Shown here in pieces: positions 61,756 to 64,000 of a stretch of DNA of 64,000 nucleotides (position 1 is the stretch's first letter; the number at the start of each line of letters is the position of its first letter). The stretch is from Pontederia crassipes (lineage: Eukaryota; Streptophyta; Magnoliopsida; Commelinales; Pontederiaceae), in NCBI GenBank assembly GCA_030549335.1, contig CM060192.1, positions 24,804,157 through 24,868,156 on the forward strand, written 5' to 3'. Under the pieces are notes generated by a model. That model did not search any database, had not been told where the DNA came from, and saw only the letters and a program-made list of their open reading frames with translations. The translations under genes were made by a program, and so were the position numbers.

Positions 61756-63258
61756 TGTAACGCCTCTGAAATCAGCCTCACGACACGTGTCGCGAGCAGG
61801 TCCCGAAGTGCGTTACACGGTGGACAATATGATAGTTGACCTAAGGTCAACAAAACATAAGAATTTTAAAACTATTCTACATTTAAAACATAGCGTAAGT
61901 GATAAAACATAATGGACCACATGATACTAAGCCCAATAACATCAAATATACCATGGAGGATAACCCAAATACATAAAGAATTCGAAGTCTACAAATAAGT
62001 CCAAGTCCAACATAGTCTATAATAAGGCCCCTAGGCCGACTCATATATGACACATAAATATCATAACATACTATGACCCAATATAAGACCGACTCCATGT
62101 GCTAACCGTAGTCATGAGCTCACCAACTTCTACATATTCTTCCATACCTGCATGAATCCGGATGCAGAGGAGGCCCACCTCTCATTAGTTGTATGTAAGG
62201 GCCATAAAATAAGTAATTCAATAATCCATAAAAGCATTTTGATTAAAACGATAATCAATGCACAATAAAAATCTCAATGTAGATCATGAAAGCCAATTAT
62301 CCATTTCATTTTCCAATTCCATAAATCCATTGCATTAATATCATTTAATGCCCAATTATTCAATCCATAGTGGCTAAGAACATTCCATTGTATTTACTTT
62401 TTGAAATGCCCAATTATAACATTATCCATACGTTCTTGTCACTTAACCTATCTTTGTGATTATGTTATCAATCAATCATTAATGAACCTTTACTAATACG
62501 ATGAGGTACTTCGTTGTCCTTGTGCCAGCGTTGACACCCCAAAGTTGTGTCATTTCCATTTGTTACACATCCATCCAGCAAGGGGCCAAGTGTTTAATCT
62601 CATGTTCCATTTCAATACAATGATTCATTTTAATTCTACGACTTAGAATATATTTCGGATTCTAAGTGAGTCAATCAATAACATGACATTCACATCAATA
62701 AAAGCATGAAACATAGCATGTCATAGCATGATGGCAACTAATGAACAATTGATAGAGGATTCACTGCATTCAATATATGAAATCATGACTTTCAGTCAGT
62801 TGATCGACTGGTCGCACGACCGATTACCGCTCATCCCAATCAACCGATCGATTTAAACACCAGCCACCAACACCAATGGCCGCTCGCCCGGCCAATCGAT
62901 CTAATACTTCACCCGATTTGAACAGTAGTTGCAGGTATATACAAAACTCACGGACTAGTCGACCACTCATTTGACTAGTTGATCAATTTAAATAGTAGCA
63001 TTCAGATTTCTCGATCGGTCACCAATCTGGTCGACCGATGTTGCGCCCGAATAAAATAGTAGCAATCACGCATATGGAAACTCATGGACTGGTCGACCGC
63101 TTGTCCCGATCGATCGATCGATTTATATAAAAAAATTAGAGAAATAATAACTTCAATCCATTGTGCACAAACCAAATCGCATATCCATTCCTTCTTGGAT
63201 TTTCTACTGCTTTTCTAGCATTTATAGGTGCATAAAACAACAACCAAACACTCCAAGA
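61756..63258. other. LTR-like or other repeat sequence, no gene
   Basis: It starts TGTAACGCCTCTGAAATC, a start seen in many plant LTRs, and has the same non-coding texture as the two solo-LTR-like sequences. No right end or target duplication was identified. The last part contains many GGTCGACCG/CGATCGAT motifs. Interrupted at 63259 by a CACTA-type end. Confidence 0.4.
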
Positions 63259-64000
63259 AAAACGCCGATTACCGACGGTCAAAATCGTCGGTAATCAGCC
63301 CAAAAATCGTCGGTAATCAACCCAAAAATTATCGGTAATACAATTACCGATCAGACGAAATTGATCCGTCAAAAAAATGGTCGTCGCAAATCGATTTGCG
63401 ACGGTTGTAAAAATTCGTCGGAAATATCGACGTTCTAACCGTCCGAAAAGTCCCAGTCGACGGTTCCAACCGTCCGAAAAGTCACGGCAGATTAACTATC
63501 GAAAGTTTTCAACGGTCGCGATTGTCAAAACTTTCGGTGGTCGCAACCGTCGCAAAGAAATTTTTAAAAATAAAAAAAATTAGCGGCCGGATACGGCTGC
63601 CCGCGGCTAGTTCCGGGCCGCAAGCGGCCGATCCGACTGCCCGCAGCCAGATCCGGGCTGCAGGTGGCCGATTCGGCTGCAGGGAGGCCGATCGGGGCCG
63701 CAGGCGGTCGATCCGGCTGCGGGCAGGCTGATCCGGCCGCCCACGGCCAGATCCCGGCCGCAGGCGGCCGATCCGGCTGCCCGCGGCTAGATCCTGGACG
63801 CCCGCGGCTAGATCCCGACCGCAGCCGCCGATCCGGCCGCGGGGAGAGAGAGAGAGGGGAGAGGTCGCCTGTGGGTTGTCGTCCGATAGGGAGAGGGTCG
63901 CCGGTCGGGAGAGGTCGCCCGCGGGTCGGGCCAACAAAATAGGAGATGGAGAGAGAGAGGAGAGAGTATGGAGAGTGGAGAATGGAGAAGTGGAGAGTAA
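63259..64000 (+). mobile_element. Left end of a CACTA-type element, truncated by the window
   Basis: CACTCCAAGAAAAACGCCG at the left edge resembles a CACTA terminal repeat. It is followed by clustered subterminal motifs ACCGACGG/CCGTCGGTAATC in both orientations and by AACCGTCCGAAAAGTC twice. The right end lies outside the window. No coding region is recognised; frames in the GC-rich part arise from its short repeats. Confidence 0.7.
63580..63845. repeat. GC-rich ~30-35-bp degenerate tandem repeats
   Basis: Units such as GGCCGATCCGGCTGCCCGCGG and CAGATCCCGGCCGCAGGC recur about eight times with changes. They make open frames on all strands that are not genes. Confidence 0.75.

Overview
This is a repeat-rich stretch of a plant nuclear genome. 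Evidence: spliced genes with GT-AG introns, a beta-tubulin gene with plant-type intron positions, an ADF/cofilin gene, and layered plant transposons (RTE-type LINEs, Copia and other LTR elements, CACTA, hAT and Mutator-like DNA elements). The very GC-rich first exon of beta-tubulin and the GC-rich GIR1-like gene suggest a monocot, but this is inference and the lineage is not fixed by the sequence.

Layout. 1-3.1 kb: no gene, with a duplicated ~180-bp unit. 3.1-8.9 kb: a long-TIR element carrying a nested LTR retrotransposon. 9.5 kb: a short RTE-tailed element. 10.1-10.9 kb (minus): a two-exon GIR1-like gene. 11-18 kb: AT-rich, no gene seen. 18.1-26.2 kb (minus): an ADF6-like gene, 145 aa, whose introns hold a MITE, a short RTE-tailed element and a three-deep transposon nest. 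27.3-33.8 kb: a decayed Copia element interrupted by a ~3-kb solo-LTR-like insertion. 33.9-35.9 and 37.5-38.3 kb: Mutator-like elements, the first with a CACTA element nested inside. 42.4-45.5 kb (plus): an intact three-exon beta-tubulin gene. 47.4-57.5 kb (minus): a carnosine N-methyltransferase-like gene broken by two RTE LINEs. One sits exactly in a coding exon with a 10-bp target duplication. The other lies where a conserved exon is missing and contains a further LINE copy. 58.0-60.4 kb: a second solo-LTR-like sequence. 60.4-64 kb: G-rich DNA, the start of another LTR-like element, and the left end of a CACTA element running off the window.

The four host genes do not form a pathway or operon. 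Three look intact by splicing logic (GIR1-like, ADF, beta-tubulin) and the methyltransferase looks dead or badly damaged. The strongest observations are reconstructed insertion histories: removing each insertion together with one target duplication restores an open exon or frame in two independent cases.
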